From: Symsagittifera roscoffensis
Lineage: Eukaryota; Xenacoelomorpha; Acoela; Convolutidae
NCBI RefSeq assembly: GCF_963678635.1
Contig: NC_087066.1
Span: 12,198,517 to 12,262,516, forward strand
Length of the DNA: 64,000 bases
Reading direction: 5' to 3'
Every line of letters starts with the position of its first letter. Position 1 is the stretch's first letter. The notes under the pieces were generated by a model that worked only from the letters and a program-made list of their open reading frames with translations, did no database searches and was not told the DNA's origin. This document shows positions 33,541-46,053 of the stretch, one piece after another. The position numbers and the translations under genes were made by a program.

Positions 33541-36500
33541 TGCACTACCAACTGCGAACTAGTATCGTTTCTATTTTAATCGCAAGGGATTAAAATGAGC
33601 CTGGAAATTTTGTATCAGTGCACTACCAACTGCGAACTAGTATCGTTTCTATTTTAGTTGCGAGCGACTTACATAATTGTTCGTACATAAAAGTGCGCTA
33701 TTTGAGAGTGCTGTGAAGTACGAAAAAAACGGCTATAGCCCGGCCAACAACCAACAATCGTATCGTTTCGATTTTAATCGCAAGGGATTAAAATGAGCCT
33801 GGAATTTTTGTATCAGTGCACTACCAACTGCGAACTAGTATTGTTTCTATTTTAGTTGCGAGCGACTTACATAATTGTTCGTAAAAGTGCGCTATTTGAG
33901 AGTGCTGTGAAGTACGAAAAAAACGGCTATAACCCGGCCAACAACCAACAATCGTATCGTTTCTATTTTAATCGCAAGGGATTAAAATGAGCCTGGAAAT
34001 TTTGTATCAGTGCACTACCAACTGCGAACTAGTATCGTTTCTATTTTAGTTGCGAGCGACTTACATAATTGTTCGTAAAAGTGCGCTATTTGAGAGTGCT
34101 GTGAAGTACGAAAAAAACGGCTATAGCCCGGCCAACAACCAACAATCGTATCGTTTCGATTTTAATCGCAAGGGATTAAAATGAGCCTGGAAATTTTGTA
34201 TCAGTGCACTACCAACTGCGAACTAGTATCGTTTCTATTTTAGTTGCGAGCGACTTACATAATTGTTCGTAAAAGTGCGCTATTTGAGAGTGCTGTGAAG
34301 TACGAAAAAAACGGCTATAGCCCGGCCAACAACCAACAATCGTATCGTTTCTATTTTAATCGCAAGGGATTAAAATGAGCCTGGAAATTTTGTATCAGTG
34401 CACTACCAACTGCGAACTAGTATCGTTTCTATTTTAGTTGCGAGCGACTTACATAATTGTTCGTAAAAGTGCGCTATTTGAGAGTGCTGTGAAGTACGAA
34501 AAAAACGGCTATAGCCCGGCCAACAACCAACAATCGTATCGTTTCGATTTTAATCGCAAGGGATTAAAATGAGCCTGGAAATTTTGTATCAGTGCACTAC
34601 CAACTGCGAACTAGTATCGTTTCTATTTTAGTTGCGAGCGACTTACATAATTGTTCGTAAAAGTGCGCTATTTGAGAGTGCTGTGAAGTACGAAAAAAAC
34701 GGCTATAACCCGGCCAACAACCAACAATCGTATCGTTTCGATTTTAATCGCAAGGGATTAAAATGAGCCTGGAAATTTTGTATCAGTGCACTACCAACTG
34801 CGAACTAGTATCGTTTCTATTTTAGTTGCGAGCGACTTACATAATTGTTCGTAAAAGTGCGCTATTTGAGAGTGCTGTGAAGTACGAAAAAAACGGCTAT
34901 AGCCCGGCCAACAACCAACAATCGTATCGTTTCGATTTTAATCGTAAGGGATTAAAATGAGCCTGGAATTTTTGTATCAGTGCACTACCAACTGCGAACT
35001 AGTATCGTTTCTATTTTAGTTGCGAGCGACTTACATAATTGTTCGTAAAAGTGCGCTATTTGAGAGTGCTGTGAAGTACGAAAAAAACGGCTATAACCCG
35101 GCCAACAACCAACAATCGTATCGTTTCGATTTTAATCGCAAGGGATTAAAATGAGCCTGGAAATTTTGTATCAGTGCACTACCAACTGCGAACTAGTATC
35201 GTTTCTATTTTAGTTGCGAGCGACTTACATAATTGTTCGTAAAAGTGCGCTATTTGAGAGTGCTGTGAAGTACGAAAAAAACGGCTATAACCCGGCCAAC
35301 AACCAACAATCGTATCGTTTCGATTTTAATCGCAAGGGATTGAAATGAGCCTGGAAATTTTGTATCAGTGCACTACCAACTGCGAACTAGTATCGTTTCT
35401 ATTTTAGTTGCGAGCGACTTACATAATTGTTCGTAAAAGTGCGCTATTTGAGAGTGCTGTGAAGTACGAAAAAAACGGCTATAACCCGGCCAACAACCAA
35501 CAATCGTATCGTTTCGATTTTAATCGCAAGGGATTAAAATGAGCCTGGAAATTTTGTATCAGTGCACTAGCAACTGCGAACTAGTATCGTTTCTATTTTA
35601 GTTGCGAGCGACTTACATAATTGTTCGTAAAAGTGCGCTATTTGAGAGTGCTGTGAAGTACGAAAAAAAACGGCTATAGCCCGGCCAACAACCAACAATC
35701 GTATCGTTTCGATTTTAATCGCAAGGGATTAAAATGAGCCTGGAAATTTTGTATCAGTGCACTACCAACTGCGAACTAGTATCGTTTCTATTTTAGTTGC
35801 GAGCGACTTACATAACTGTTCGTAAAAGTGCGCTATTTGAGAGTGCTGTGAAGTACGAAAAAAACGGCTATAACCCGGCCAACAACCAACAATCGTATCG
35901 TTTCGATTTTAATCGCAAGGGATTAAAATGAGCCTGGAAATTTTGTATCAGTGCACTACCAACTGCGAACTAGTATCGTTTCTATTTTAGTTGCGAGCGA
36001 CTTACATAATTGTTCGTAAAAGTGCGCTATTTGAGAGTGCTGTGAAGTACGAAAAAAACGGCTATAACCCGGCCAACAACCAACAATCGTATCGTTTCGA
36101 TTTTAATCGCAAGGGATTGAAATGAGCCTGGAAATTTTGTATCAGTGCACTACCAACTGCGAACTAGTATCGTTTCTATTTTAGTTGCGAGCGACTTACA
36201 TAATTGTTCGTAAAAGTGCGCTATTTGAGAGTGCTGTGAAGTACGAAAAAAACGGCTATAACCCGGCCAACAACCAACAATCGTATCGTTTCGATTTTAA
36301 TCGCAAGGGATTAAAATGAGCCTGGAAATTTTGTATCAGTGCACTAGCAACTGCGAACTAGTATCGTTTCTATTTTAGTTGCGAGCGACTTACATAATTG
36401 TTCGTAAAAGTGCGCTATTTGAGAGTGCTGTGAAGTACGAAAAAAAACGGCTATAGCCCGGCCAACAACCAACAATCGTATCGTTTCGATTTTAATCGCA

Positions 36501-39500
36501 AGGGATTAAAATGAGCCTGGAAATTTTGTATCAGTGCACTACCAACTGCGAACTAGTATCGTTTCTATTTTAGTTGCGAGCGACTTACATAATTGTTCGT
36601 AAAAGTGCGCTATTTGAGAGTGCTGTGAAGTACGAAAAAAACGGCTATAACCCGGCCAACAACCAACAATCGTATCGTTTCGATTTTAATCGCAAGGGAT
36701 TAAAATGAGCCTGGAAATTTTGTATCAGTGCACTACCAACTGCGAACTAGTATCGTTTCTATTTTAGTTGCGAGCGACTTACATAATTGTTCGTAAAAGT
36801 GCGCTATTTGAGAGTGCTGTGAAGTACGAAAAAAACGGCTATAACCCGGCCAACAACCAACAATCGTATCGTTTCGATTTTAATCGCAAGGGATTAAAAT
36901 GAGCCTGGAAATTTTGTATCAGTGCACTACCAACTGCGAACTAGTATCGTTTCTATTTTAGTTGCGAGCGACTTACATAATTGTTCGTAAAAGTGCGCTA
37001 TTTGAGAGTGCTGTGAAGTACGAAAAAAACGGCTATAACCCGGCCAACAACCAACAATCGTATCGTTTCGATTTTAATCGCAAGGGATTAAAATGAGCCT
37101 GGAAATTTTGTATCAGTGCACTACCAACTGCGAACTAGTATCGTTTCTATTTTAGTTGCGAGCGACTTACATAATTGTTCGTACATAAAAGTGCGCTATT
37201 TGAGAGTGCTGTGAAGTACGAAAAAAACGGCTATAGCCCGGCCAACAACCAACAATCGTATCGTTTCGATTTTAATCGCAAGGGATTAAAATGAGCCTGG
37301 AAATTTTGTATCAGTGCACTACCAACTGCGAACTAGTATCGTTTCTATTTTAGTTGCGAGCGACTTACATAATTGTTCGTAAAAGTGCGCTATTTGAGAG
37401 TGCTGTGAAGTACGAAAAAAACGGCTATAACCCGGCCAACAACCAACAATCGTATCGTTTCGATTTTAATCGCAAGGGATTAAAATGAGCCTGGAAATTT
37501 TGTATCAGTGCACTACCAACTGCGAACTAGTATCGTTTCTATTTTAGTTGCGAGCGACTTACATAATTGTTCGTAAAAGTGCGCTATTTGAGAGTGCTGT
37601 GAAGTACGAAAAAAACGGCTATAACCCGGCCAACAACCAACAATCGTATCGTTTCGATTTTAATCGCAAGGGATTAAAATGAGCCTGGAAATTTTGTATC
37701 AGTGCACTACCAACTGCGAACTAGTATCGTTTCTATTTTAGTTGCGAGCGACTTACATAATTGTTCGTAAAAGTGCGCTATTTGAGAGTGCTGTGAAGTA
37801 CGAAAAAAACGGCTATAACCCGGCCAACAACCAACAATCGTATCGTTTCGATTTTAATCGCAAGGGATTAAAATGAGCCTGGAAATTTTGTATCAGTGCA
37901 CTACCAACTGCGAACTAGTATCGTTTCTATTTTAGTTGCGAGCGACTTACATAATTGTTCGTAAAAGTGCGCTATTTGAGAGTGCTGTGAAGTACGAAAA
38001 AAACGGCTATAGCCCGGTCAACAACCAACAATCGTATCGTTTCGATTTTAATCGCAAGGGATTAAAATGAGCCTGGAAATTTTGTATCAGTGCACTACCA
38101 ACTGCGAACTAGTATCGTTTCTATTTTAGTTGCGAGCGACTTACATAATTGTTCGTAAAAGTGCGCTATTTGAGAGTGCTTTGAAGTACGAAAAAAACGG
38201 CTATAACCCGGCCAACAACCAACAATCGTATCGTTTCGATTTTAATCGCAAGGGATTAAAATGAGCCTGGAAATTTTGTATCAGTGCACTACCAACTGCG
38301 AACTAGTATCGTTTCTATTTTAGTTGCGAGCGACTTACATAATTGTTCGTAAAAGTGCGCTATTTGAGAGTGCTGTGAAGTACGAAAAAAACGGCTATAA
38401 CCCGGCCAACAACCAACAATCGTATCGTTTCGATTTTAATCGCAAGGGATTAAAATGAGCCTGGAAATTTTGTATCAGTGCACTACCAACTGCGAACTAG
38501 TATCGTTTCTATTTTAGTTGCGAGCGACTTACATAATTGTTCGTACATAAAAGTGCGCTATTTGAGAGTGCTGTGAAGTACGAAAAAAACGGCTATAGCC
38601 CGGCCAACAACCAACAATCGTATCGTTTCGATTTTAATCGCAAGGGATTAAAATGAGCCTGGAAATTTTGTATCAGTGCACTACCAACTGCGAACTAGTA
38701 TCGTTTCTATTTTAGTTGCGAGCGACTTACATAATTGTTCGTAAAAGTGCGCTATTTGAGAGTGCTGTGAAGTACGAAAAAAACGGCTATAACCCGGCCA
38801 ACAACCAACAATCGTATCGTTTCGATTTTAATCGCAAGGGATTAAAATGAGCGTGGAAATTTTGTATCAGTGCACTACCAACTGCGAACTAGTATCGTTT
38901 CTATTTTAGTTGCGAGCGACTTACATAATTGTTCGTAAAAGTGCGCTATTTGAGAGTGCTGTGAAGTACGAAAAAAACGGCTATAACCCGGCCAACAACC
39001 AACAATCGTATCGTTTCGATTTTAATCGCAAGGGATTAAAATGAGCCTGGAAATTTTGTATCAGTGCACTACCAACTGCGAACTAGTATCGTTTCTATTT
39101 TAGTTGCGAGCGACTTACATAATTGTTCGTAAAAGTGCGCTATTTGAGAGTGCTGTGAAGTACGAAAAAAACGGCTATAACCCGGCCAACAACCAACAAT
39201 CGTATCGTTTCGATTTTAATCGTAAGGGATAAAAATGAGCCTGGAAATTTTGTATCAGTGCACTACCAACTGCGAACTAGTATCGTTTCTATTTTATTTG
39301 CGAGCGACTTACATAATTGTTCGTAAAAGTGCGCTATTTGAGAGTGCTGTGAAAAACGAAAAAACGGCTATAGCCCGGCCAACAACCAACAATCGTATCG
39401 TTTCGATTTTAATTGCAAGGGATTAAAATGAGCCTGGAAATTTTGTATCAGTGCACTACCAACTGCGAACTAGTATCGTTTCTATTTTAGTTGCGAGCGA

Positions 39501-40920
39501 CTTACATAATTGTTCGTAAAAGTGCGCTATTTGAGAGTGCTGTGAAGTACGAAAAAAACGGCTATAACCCGGCCAACAACCAACAATCGTATCGTTTCGA
39601 TTTTAATCGCAAGGGATTAAAATGAGCCAGGAAATTTTGTATCAGTGCACTACCAACTGCGAACTAGTATCGTTTCTATTTTAGTTGCGAGCGACTTACA
39701 TAATTGTTCGTAAAAGTGCGCTATTTGAGAGTGCTGTGAAGTACGAAAAAACGGCTATAACCCGGCCAACAACCAACAATCGTATCGTTTCGATTTTAAT
39801 CGCAAGGGATTAAAATGAGCCTGGAAATTTTGTATCAGTGCACTACCAACTGCGAACTAGTATCGTTTCTATTTTAGTTGCGAGCGACTTACATAATTGT
39901 TCGTAAAAGTGCGCTATTTGAGAGTGCTGTGAAGTACGAAAAAAACGGCTATAGCCCGGCCAACAACCAACAATCGTATCGTTTCGATTTTAATCGCAAG
40001 GGATTAAAATGAGCCTGGAAATTTTGTATCAGTGCACTACCAACTGCGAACTAGTATCGTTTCTATTTTAGTTGCGAGCGACTTACATAATTGTTCGTAA
40101 AAGTGCGCTATTTGAGAGTGCTGTGAAGTACGAAAAAAACGGCTATAACCCGGCCAACAACCAACAATCGTATCGTTTCGATTTTAATCGCAAGGGATTA
40201 AAATGAGCCTGGAAATTTTGTATCAGTGCACTACCAACTGCGAACTAGTATCGTTTCTATTTTAGTTGCGAGCGACTTACATAATTGTTCGTAAAAGTGC
40301 GCTATTTGAGAGTGCTGTGAAGTACGAAAAAAACGGCTATAACCCGGCCAACAACCAACAATCGTATCGTTTCGATTTTAATCGCAAGGGATTAAAATGA
40401 GCCTGGAAATTTTGTATCAGTGCACTACCAACTGCGAACTAGTATCGTTTCTATTTTAGTTGCGAGCGACTTACATAATTGTTCGTAAAAGTGCGCTATT
40501 TGAGAGTGCTGTGAAGTACGAAAAAAACGGCTATAACCCGGCCAACAACCAACAATCGTATCGTTTCGATTTTAATCGCAAGGGATTAAAATGAGCCTGG
40601 AAATTTTGTATCAGTGCACTACCAACTGCGAACTAGTATCGTTTCTATTTTAGTTGCGAGCGACTTACATAATTGTTCGTAAAAGTGCGCTATTTGAGAG
40701 TGCTGTGAAGTACGAAAAAAACGGCTATAACCCGGCCAACAACCAACAATCGTATCGTTTCGATTTTAATCGCAAGGGATTAAAATGAGCCTGGAAATTT
40801 TGTATCAGTGCACTACCAACTGCGAACTAGTATCGTTTCTATTTTAGTTGCGAGCGACTTACATAATTGCTCGTAAAAGTGCGCTATTTGAGAGTGCTGT
40901 GAAAAACGAAAAAACGGCTA
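33541..40920 (+). repeat. 194-bp satellite array, 37 complete monomers plus ends
   Basis: Counting from the word 'gagcctgg', monomers start at 33597, 33795, 33989, 34183, 34377 and so on to 40787. Nearly all are 194 bp. Three are 198 bp because of an extra 'acat' (about 33683, 37183 and 38545), two are 195 bp from an extra A, and two are one base short. The monomers are almost identical. Each holds two related half-sites, starting at monomer positions 45 and 161, both beginning 'TATCGTTTC' and continuing ATTTTA and T-x-GC-x-AG. The partial left-end unit joins the first half-site directly to the second, lacking 116 bp. The array ends in a 134-bp partial monomer with a 'gaaaaacgaaaaaacgg' variant also seen in the monomer at 39235. 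No monomer copy was seen elsewhere in the window. Confidence 0.98.
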
Positions 40921-43767
40921 TTGAATGGAGTGGTGCATAAATATCGAGGCCGGATGTGAGAGAAGATGATGGGATATATCCAGCGCAAAAAACTACGAAG
41001 CATGAATAATGAATATCCAAGACTGAAAAATTAAAATTTACTATTAATGTTAACATTTACTTTTTCGGATTGAATAAAACTTGATTTGATTTGCCCTTGA
41101 AGCTTTTGAGCAGGAAAAATGTCAAAATTTTTAGCAATGTTTGTGTCCTAGTTTTGATTTTTTCTGTAGAAATCGCTTAAAATTTTTAGAGAATCGAAAT
41201 TGTTTCGACCAAAATTATCTTGTGATAAGGTTTGTGATCAGCAATTTTTGTACTTATTTTTGTTTTAAATTCATCGAAAAATAATCTCACATTAAAACTC
41301 GGATCAAAATTCATTTTTTATCAACAAATTTTTTGTTTCGCATATCTTCTTGGAATTGAAAATCAGAAAAGTGAAATTCGAGGTAAGTAATGGACATACT
41401 CGCAGAGCCAATCAAATTACCATTACAGTGTTTTTAAATGGACGTGAATTGAGCTTAAATCAACAGACGGCCTCAACTCCGTATGAGTATGTGGCACGAA
41501 AGGGATAGGGCATGCTTGTAGATTGGATAAAAAACTTCAAATTTGGACTGGAAAAACTCCTAAGAAAACTTCGTCTTGAGATAACTTCGACTAAATAATC
41601 TGAAAAAAAAGGAATTTTTTTATAACCATATTCTTATAATGCTTCAAAAATATCGCACTTGGAAAAAAGTGTTTGAGAAAAAAGACTAACAAAAGTAAAA
41701 AATATTACAAGAGGCAGAACAAAAAAATGAATGAGCATCCGTTAGAAGCCAAGCAATTTATGATAACAGAGACTGGATAATCAGGGAAAGAAAACGAATT
41801 TTTTGCTTTTTCATTGAGATACTCTAAGAAACACTGACTTTAAAAACGATACGAAAAAAAAAACATTTTTGTCAAAACTTTTTCAAATATCTGTGAAAAA
41901 GTGAAAAACAGAAAGAGCAACAAGTGCAACTAAATCTCAGTGAAACTAAAGTCGAAATCAATGGCGCTCTTGCTAGTAGAATTTACAGGGGTAGGAAAAC
42001 TGCCTACTTGAAACCTATATATAGCTTTGACAGTTTTGATATGAACTTTGTTTGTTCTAAAAGGCTTAAACTAACCATACTTTCCACATTAAAAAAATAA
42101 TTTTCCCATATCTCAAGAAAAAACATTTTCCAGATTATTTTAAATTAACTAAAATTGTTTCATGCAGCAAAGAAAGATATTTTTTTACAGCTAGCGAAAT
42201 TTATTGCTTCCAGCAGTTGAAAATTTTCTGGAAAAAAATGTTTGAACAGATTCATGAGATGCACAAAAGCACCAAAGATGCAGTTGTGATATTTGAAATC
42301 GGATATTATAAATCGGATCCAGTTGAAAGAAACACAAAATGATTATTCGTCTACTCTTCTGGATCAACGAAAAGCTACTCAACGATCATAAAAAATGAGT
42401 TGTTACTCAAAAACAGATTTAGTATGGCTTGAGAGATCCTGTAATGATTGTAAAATTTGAGTCCCCTAACTGTCGTTTTGTGTGCAATTGATATCCGAGT
42501 TATCGAGCAAAAAACAGACCCAATATAGCCCAAATTTGAGCTCCATCCAGGCAAAAATACGTTTAATTTTTACCTCTATATCTTAAGTTTAGCTTCTTTT
42601 TACCCTCACACTTTGTAATCTACACGGTTTTTTTGCATCACACAAAAACTTATGGGATAAAATTACATGATATTTTTTAGGAGATTGTTTGACAGAGTGG
42701 GAAAAAAAATAGAATCGAACTGGAGAAATCTAGGCTTGTCTCTTTAAAAAAAAACGCTCATTCAACTCGTTTTTCTACCAACTGATTTAGGTGAAAAGTG
42801 CTTAATTATGAAGTAACAATAGCTATAGAGAACTTTGAAAAGGTAATATTAAAACTGTAGTTGAGAGATGAGCCTCTCATGAACTCTCGTTTATACTTGT
42901 AAAAAAAATATTTTCGGCACTGAGACACATTTTTTTCTTACAGAAGTCCTGATAATTCACCGGAGCTCTTTCTTCTTGAAAAGTTCCGTTTTTTTTGTTC
43001 GTTCCAAAGTTTACGGAAAATGTAGAACGTTTGACCTCTGTGTAGTTTTTTACCCCTCCGTGTTGGATTGTATGACAAAAATATGACAATTAAAACTACA
43101 GTTTTATCTATTTTTCTCCATGAAAAATCTGAGACATGTTCAAAGGCTGTCTGAACTCTATATTTTTGCCCCAACTTGAGCAACTTTGTTTGAAATTTGT
43201 TTCAGGGAAAAGTCACTTTTTTATTATCCGTTGTCCAAGCTAACAATTCCTCTGAAAAAACAAACAAAATAAGATATTGAAAGAACAAAATTGGAGAAGA
43301 AAGAGAACTAAAATATCTTCATTTTTTTGCACATTAATGCTTTTTACTAAAGCATCGGCTTTGAAAGAAACTCCAAGTAAAATGAATTAGTGTTTAGACT
43401 TTTACAATGAAATTGAAAAGTAAAAGGCAGAGCTATAAATTTACCAAGCTGGGCAAATAAAACCGGATAATTTTTTTAAAAAACCGGTGCACTAAAAAAG
43501 ATTCGCTTACCAATTTTTCGAAAAAAAAGCTTACAATTTCAAATATACAAACAAAGACTTAACAGAGGCATTTATTTCTGCCTTTTTTGGTATTAAACGC
43601 CTTATCTGAATTGAAATGATAATAATAAGATTAAAAAAGAGATCATTTGCTTTGATGTCAACCTTGCTTTTGCTTATATAGAGCAAAAGCGTAATTCTGC
43701 TGAAAAAGAACGCTGTTTTAAATTTTTATTCATTTCACTTGATAGTTTCTTATACCAGAGAGAGGTC
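40921..43767. other. No gene recognised
   Basis: AT-rich DNA right of the satellite. Short open frames (for example 42191-42382 and 42877-43183, minus strand) show no domain or splice support. Confidence 0.45.
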
Positions 43768-43902
43768 TTACATTATCACACAAATCTTTGGTACTTCGAT
43801 AATTTCTAGCCCCTCTATTTGTTCGCGTCTCAACTCAGCTGCATTCACCAGACAGATCATAGTAGCAAGGCACAAAGCATAAGCAACAGCTGCAGTTTGA
43901 TC
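43768..43902 (-). CDS. Terminal exon related to the one at 12 kb
   Basis: After a splice acceptor ending 'AACTTTTCAG' (minus strand, 43903 upward) the frame is open for 44 codons to a TAA at 43768-43770. The text 'DQTAAVAYALCLATMICLVN' then 'AAELRREQIEG' has the same hydrophobic core as the exon at 12071-12241. Outside the core the two differ, and the DNA flanks are unrelated, so this is protein-level conservation and not a recent copy. The hydrophobic stretch could be a membrane segment or, less likely in a last exon, a signal peptide. Upstream exons were not found. Confidence 0.45.
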   Translation of the reverse strand, partial: DQTAAVAYALCLATMICLVNAAELRREQIEGLEIIEVPKICVIM

Positions 43903-44178
43903 CTGAAAAGTTATCTCAAAATGAAAACAGATAGAAAAAAAACTATTTTCTTCCCTGCCATTAAACTAATAGTCTCTCAAAAACTGTGGAGCTCCAAATC
44001 TAAAAATTGCTCGGTCTACGCGACTCTAAGTTTAAGTTTTTGTTAACTAGCTGCTATGGGGAGCGAAGGAATTTATCTAACAACACTTTTGTTGCAATTT
44101 CATGAAGACCAATAGAATATTGCATGTCTCTTAATATTGCTGTTTTTTCATTCGTAACTTATCTATAAAAAAAAGCAT

Positions 44179-44394
44179 GGCTCTTTTCAGTTTCCCACTC
44201 CGCTCGTAAAATTACAAAATAAATTTTTTGCAAAAACTGTTCGCACGGCAATTTGCATGTTAGAAACGTTGTAAGCTTTGTTCACCTGTTCATGCTGACA
44301 CATTTTATTACATTTTTGAACATGAAATGATATTTTAAATAAATTTTCAAATATTGAATTTCAGAAAAAATCGATGGTGGACTGGAAAAGAGCC
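44179..44394 (+). mobile_element. C-type miniature transposon, perfect 8-bp target duplication
   Basis: It begins 'GGCTCTTTTCAGTTTCCCAC' and ends 'GGTGGACTGGAAAAGAGCC'. AAAAGCAT flanks it on both sides (44171-44178 and 44395-44402). It is 216 bp, non-coding, and its interior differs from types A and B. The word 'ttcacctgttcatgctgacac' region recurs inverted at 46497-46556. Confidence 0.95.
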
Positions 44395-44402
44395 AAAAGC
44401 AT

Positions 44403-45389
44403 CAATGTTGTGTTAGTACTGAACTTAGGTCTGCATGCAGTTACTAGTTTTAAATAAATATATAAACTCGCCGTGTGCATGTTAAATTGTTTTGTTGTTC
44501 ACTGGATGGGTTATGTTTTTTTGGAAGAGCTACAATGGGGAAACACTAAGAAAAATTGGATTGTTTGATACCAATACGAACCATAGCAAAGTTGTACGAA
44601 GTTTTTTCTCGTTAATAGAAAATTAAACGATTTGAGTTGGCCGACAAGTATGCTCAGCTAAATTGATTAGGATTTATCAGCTTTGTTTTCCCGCTTTCAC
44701 AATGATTTCCATTGAAGTATAATTAAGTTCCTTGATTGGCTTGAAGCATATTTCTACATGAAAAGGACAAGAAAACTTGTCATGAGTTTAAATTCAGTGT
44801 CTGTTTGTGCAATAGTTGGCTTTGCTCCAGATTTTTTATGCAATCATAAGTCTTTTGCTGGCTCTTATGCCAAAAGTTAAAAAAGGACTGCTTGTATCAG
44901 GGCAATCCCTGAATGTTCCAACTGCCTTTTAAGGTCTATAAATAACATGCAGAAATAACATGAAAAATTAGATGTAATGTTTTCGCTAGAATTCATAGAG
45001 AGAAAAATCAAGATCACAACAAATAAACTTTCTGGTGAACGAAGAACCATGTGTGAAAAAAGTCGAAAACTGAAAGACTGAAACAAAGTTCACTAATTGT
45101 TTAGGCGTTTTTTTAATATTGATTTATTAATGTTTCATTTTGCGTATTTTATGATATTGAATTTTGCTTTTAAATACCAAAATGTATGTTAGTTCGATCT
45201 TCTTTGCTGACTTGTAATTTCCGTTAATTACGGTTCATTTAAAGATGAAGTGAAATGTTGTCAATCAGTCAGCTACCCAAAACCGATCTACTTCAGAACC
45301 GAAACGAGGCAGAAATATGTAATAAAATTGAAATAATTTTTTTTTGAGATTTATTTGTGTAAACATCCCCCCAAGTGAGTACAAAATGA
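44403..45389. other. No gene recognised
   Basis: AT-rich spacer. The 69-codon minus frame at 44877-45086 is hydrophobic in parts but has no family match or splice support. Confidence 0.4.
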
Positions 45390-45720
45390 TTATCAAATCA
45401 GTTATGGGGTATAAGCTTCCTTCAAACAATTTGAAACGGTTTCTAAGACGGGTTGAATCTCGCTTACGCGTTAATAGCGCGATATATATCGCGCCTTAAT
45501 TGTCCCAAATTGGCCAAATTGGCCATCTTTAAAACCCCATTACTTTACCAAAAATGATCACAGGTAAAAAAAATTTTTTTTTTCAAATTTGGCTCAGGAC
45601 AACAATAGCTTTCGAATGATATAAATAAAAACTCCATCAAAAATGGATAGTTCAAAAGTCGAAATTTGTCTGAAGAAAAACACCCACTCCGAGGACAAAC
45701 ATTCCGTTACTTTCGTTACG
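45390..45720 (+). repeat. Dispersed repeat D, third copy
   Basis: Matches 26030-26400 (inverted) in full and 18294-18575 in part. Distinctive here is a perfect palindrome 'GCGCGATATATATCGCGC' at about 45477-45494 inside the element. Confidence 0.8.
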
Positions 45721-45754
45721 AAAGTCGGAACAATTACAAACTTCGAAAAGAAGA

Positions 45755-45975
45755 ACAGAGTTTGGATCAAGTTAACATCTTTCCCCAAAATAGACCAAAT
45801 TAACATCCTCCGCCCCAGCATTTCATTTGCATTAAACTTGCTAAGCGCTGCATGTAAAATGCTCAATTCTGATTGGCTGTAAAATCTTAACCTAATGTTA
45901 AACTATCATCCCTCAAACGGCTTTGGGGGGGGGGGGAGGGGGGGAGGATGTTAACTTGGTCCCAGAGTTTGTTTG
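45755..45975 (+). mobile_element. Possible miniature inverted-repeat element, type E
   Basis: The left side reads 'AGAGTTTGGATCAAGTTAAC' followed by ATC. The right side, complemented, reads 'AAACTCTGGGACCAAGTTAA' followed by CATC. These inverted ends enclose about 220 bp with a G-rich run (45926-45950). No clear target duplication was found. Confidence 0.55.
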
Positions 45976-45984
45976 ACTTTTTAG

Positions 45985-46030
45985 GGCTCTTTTCCAGTTC
46001 CCCCTTTTGATTTTTCTCGGAAATTTAATA
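45985..46030 (+). mobile_element. A-type transposon end, truncated
   Basis: 'GGCTCTTTTCCAGTTCCCCC' is a full A-type left end, but the rest of the element is missing. Confidence 0.7.
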
Positions 46031-46053
46031 TATGAAAACTTATTTAAAATAAC

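Noticed and set aside
33595-33660. A 20-codon frame in every satellite monomer
   Set aside because: It starts ATGAGC and stops at TAG in nearly all monomers. Its conservation follows from the uniformity of the repeat, and no start context or splice signal supports translation.
33541-40920. Regular repeats resembling a CRISPR array
   Set aside because: The entire 194-bp unit is conserved, there are no unique spacers, no cas genes, and the window is animal DNA. It is a satellite.
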